Made by a program: the position numbers and the translations under genes. Of a stretch of 64,000 nt of DNA, positions 63,516-64,000 are shown piece by piece. Below the pieces are notes generated by a model, which saw only the letters and a program-made list of their open reading frames with translations, did not search any database and was not told where the DNA came from. Numbering within the stretch: the first letter of the stretch is position 1; the number at the start of each line of letters is the position of its first letter. The stretch lies in NCBI RefSeq assembly GCF_018278905.1, contig NZ_CP046600.1, positions 806,001 to 870,000 of the forward strand, written 5' to 3'. Source of the stretch: Mycobacterium spongiae (GTDB lineage: Bacteria; Actinomycetota; Actinomycetes; Mycobacteriales; Mycobacteriaceae).

Positions 63516-64000
63516 CCGTCGGTGCAAGATTGGGTTGCTGCGGATTTGGTGGCTCGGCAGGATGGCCGCGCGGGTCGCTGCCACACAGCCGTAGCTGTCT
63601 GCCGCCACAACCGAGCCCGCCGCAATCACCGATCACGTGGCCCACATCCGACGGTCCTCGCGACTCCTGCTGGCCAGTGCGGCAATGCCGACGCCTGCTG
63701 CCGAGGCGCACTGTGATGGCCCGCGATCGTGGCCGCATCCGCAGCGCTGATCTCCTGGTAGTTGCCCTCAGCAGCTGCAATCGTCGGCGCGTTGTGCCCT
63801 AGCACATTAGACAGCTCGGACGAATCAGCTCCACTCGAGGCGGCTCTGATGTGACGGCGCGGCCAGCCAAGACCCGCTCGCGGACTAGTCGGACAAGTCG
63901 CTTCCCGACCGCACCAGCAGCCAACCTACGACCGCTCGAACCCTGCACTTGGCCCGGAAAAACGCCACGTCAGAGACCGCGACCGAGGCCAAGATAGGAC
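63516..64000. other. Final 485 bases, no intact gene
   Basis: Only short broken frames occur. A minus-strand stretch at about 63711-63835 has the look of a type VII secretion substrate tail (see separate entry). The rest is unassigned. Confidence 0.4.
63711..63835 (-). pseudogene. Possible remnant of a small type VII substrate
   Basis: The minus strand reads ELSNVLGHNAPTIAAAEGNY followed by QEISAADAATIAG, which resembles the C-terminal end of EsxG-like WXG100 or EspC-like proteins (a Tyr then an alanine-rich helix end). No start, WXG motif or intact frame upstream was found. A low-confidence reading. Confidence 0.25.

Overview
The window is a contiguous chromosomal segment of a slow-growing Mycobacterium. 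The basis is the high GC content, the frequent GTG starts, and gene content and order that match from memory the M. tuberculosis H37Rv stretch Rv0455c to Rv0514 (echA2, lpdC, ramB, icl1, umaA, pcaA, hbhA, murB, mshA, senX3-regX3, proC, cmaA2, hemACDB). Proteins look close to but clearly different from the M. tuberculosis ones (LpdC roughly 85-90 % by eye), so this is probably a related slow grower outside the tuberculosis complex. I could not fix the species.

Layout. 1-5.9 kb: secreted Rv0455c homologue, echA2, a prolyl-oligopeptidase and a divergent aldehyde dehydrogenase with its DUF779 partner. 5.9-13.2 kb: small membrane proteins, lpdC, and the two-carbon/glyoxylate cluster ramB, an acyl-ACP thioesterase-like gene and icl1. 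13.2-17.1 kb: fadB2, the mycolate methyltransferases umaA and pcaA (convergent) and a TetR regulator resembling MadR. 17.3-24.9 kb: DUF445 protein, an XRE regulator with an expanded peptide repeat, hbhA, deoC, a LmeA-like protein and a nitrilase, then a 59-bp tandem repeat, a 22-bp inverted repeat and an additional TetR gene. 24.9-35.3 kb: murB, the L,D-transpeptidase lipoprotein lprQ, an SDR, a ROK regulator, mshA (mycothiol), gpm1 and the phosphate-sensing pair senX3-regX3 separated by two MIRU units. 35.3-45.6 kb: a three-gene GMC-oxidoreductase operon divergent from a FadR-type regulator, ppx1, a repeat-bearing membrane protein, proC and a BldC-like HTH protein. 45.9-50.7 kb: a 33-residue ribosomal-type basic protein, galE2, an acyltransferase, cmaA2, a dehydratase-like protein and serB1. 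50.7-52.7 kb: an orphan PPE-SVP gene where M. tuberculosis carries mmpS2-mmpL2. 52.8-59.2 kb: the haem operon hemA-hemC-hemD-hemB with small neighbours. 59.2-64 kb: an accessory end with a decayed IS transposase, a solitary PE gene and a large cyclase-like/AAA/LuxR regulator.

Themes. Many genes serve the envelope (mycolate modification, peptidoglycan, adhesin, acyltransferases) and fat or acetate metabolism (icl1, fadB2, echA2, RamB, FadR-like). The differences from the H37Rv arrangement lie at short repeats, PE/PPE genes, a PE_PGRS relic, an inserted TetR gene and lost transporters. I saw no tRNA, rRNA, CRISPR array or prophage. Names with Rv numbers are orthology calls made from memory of sequence and order, not from a search.
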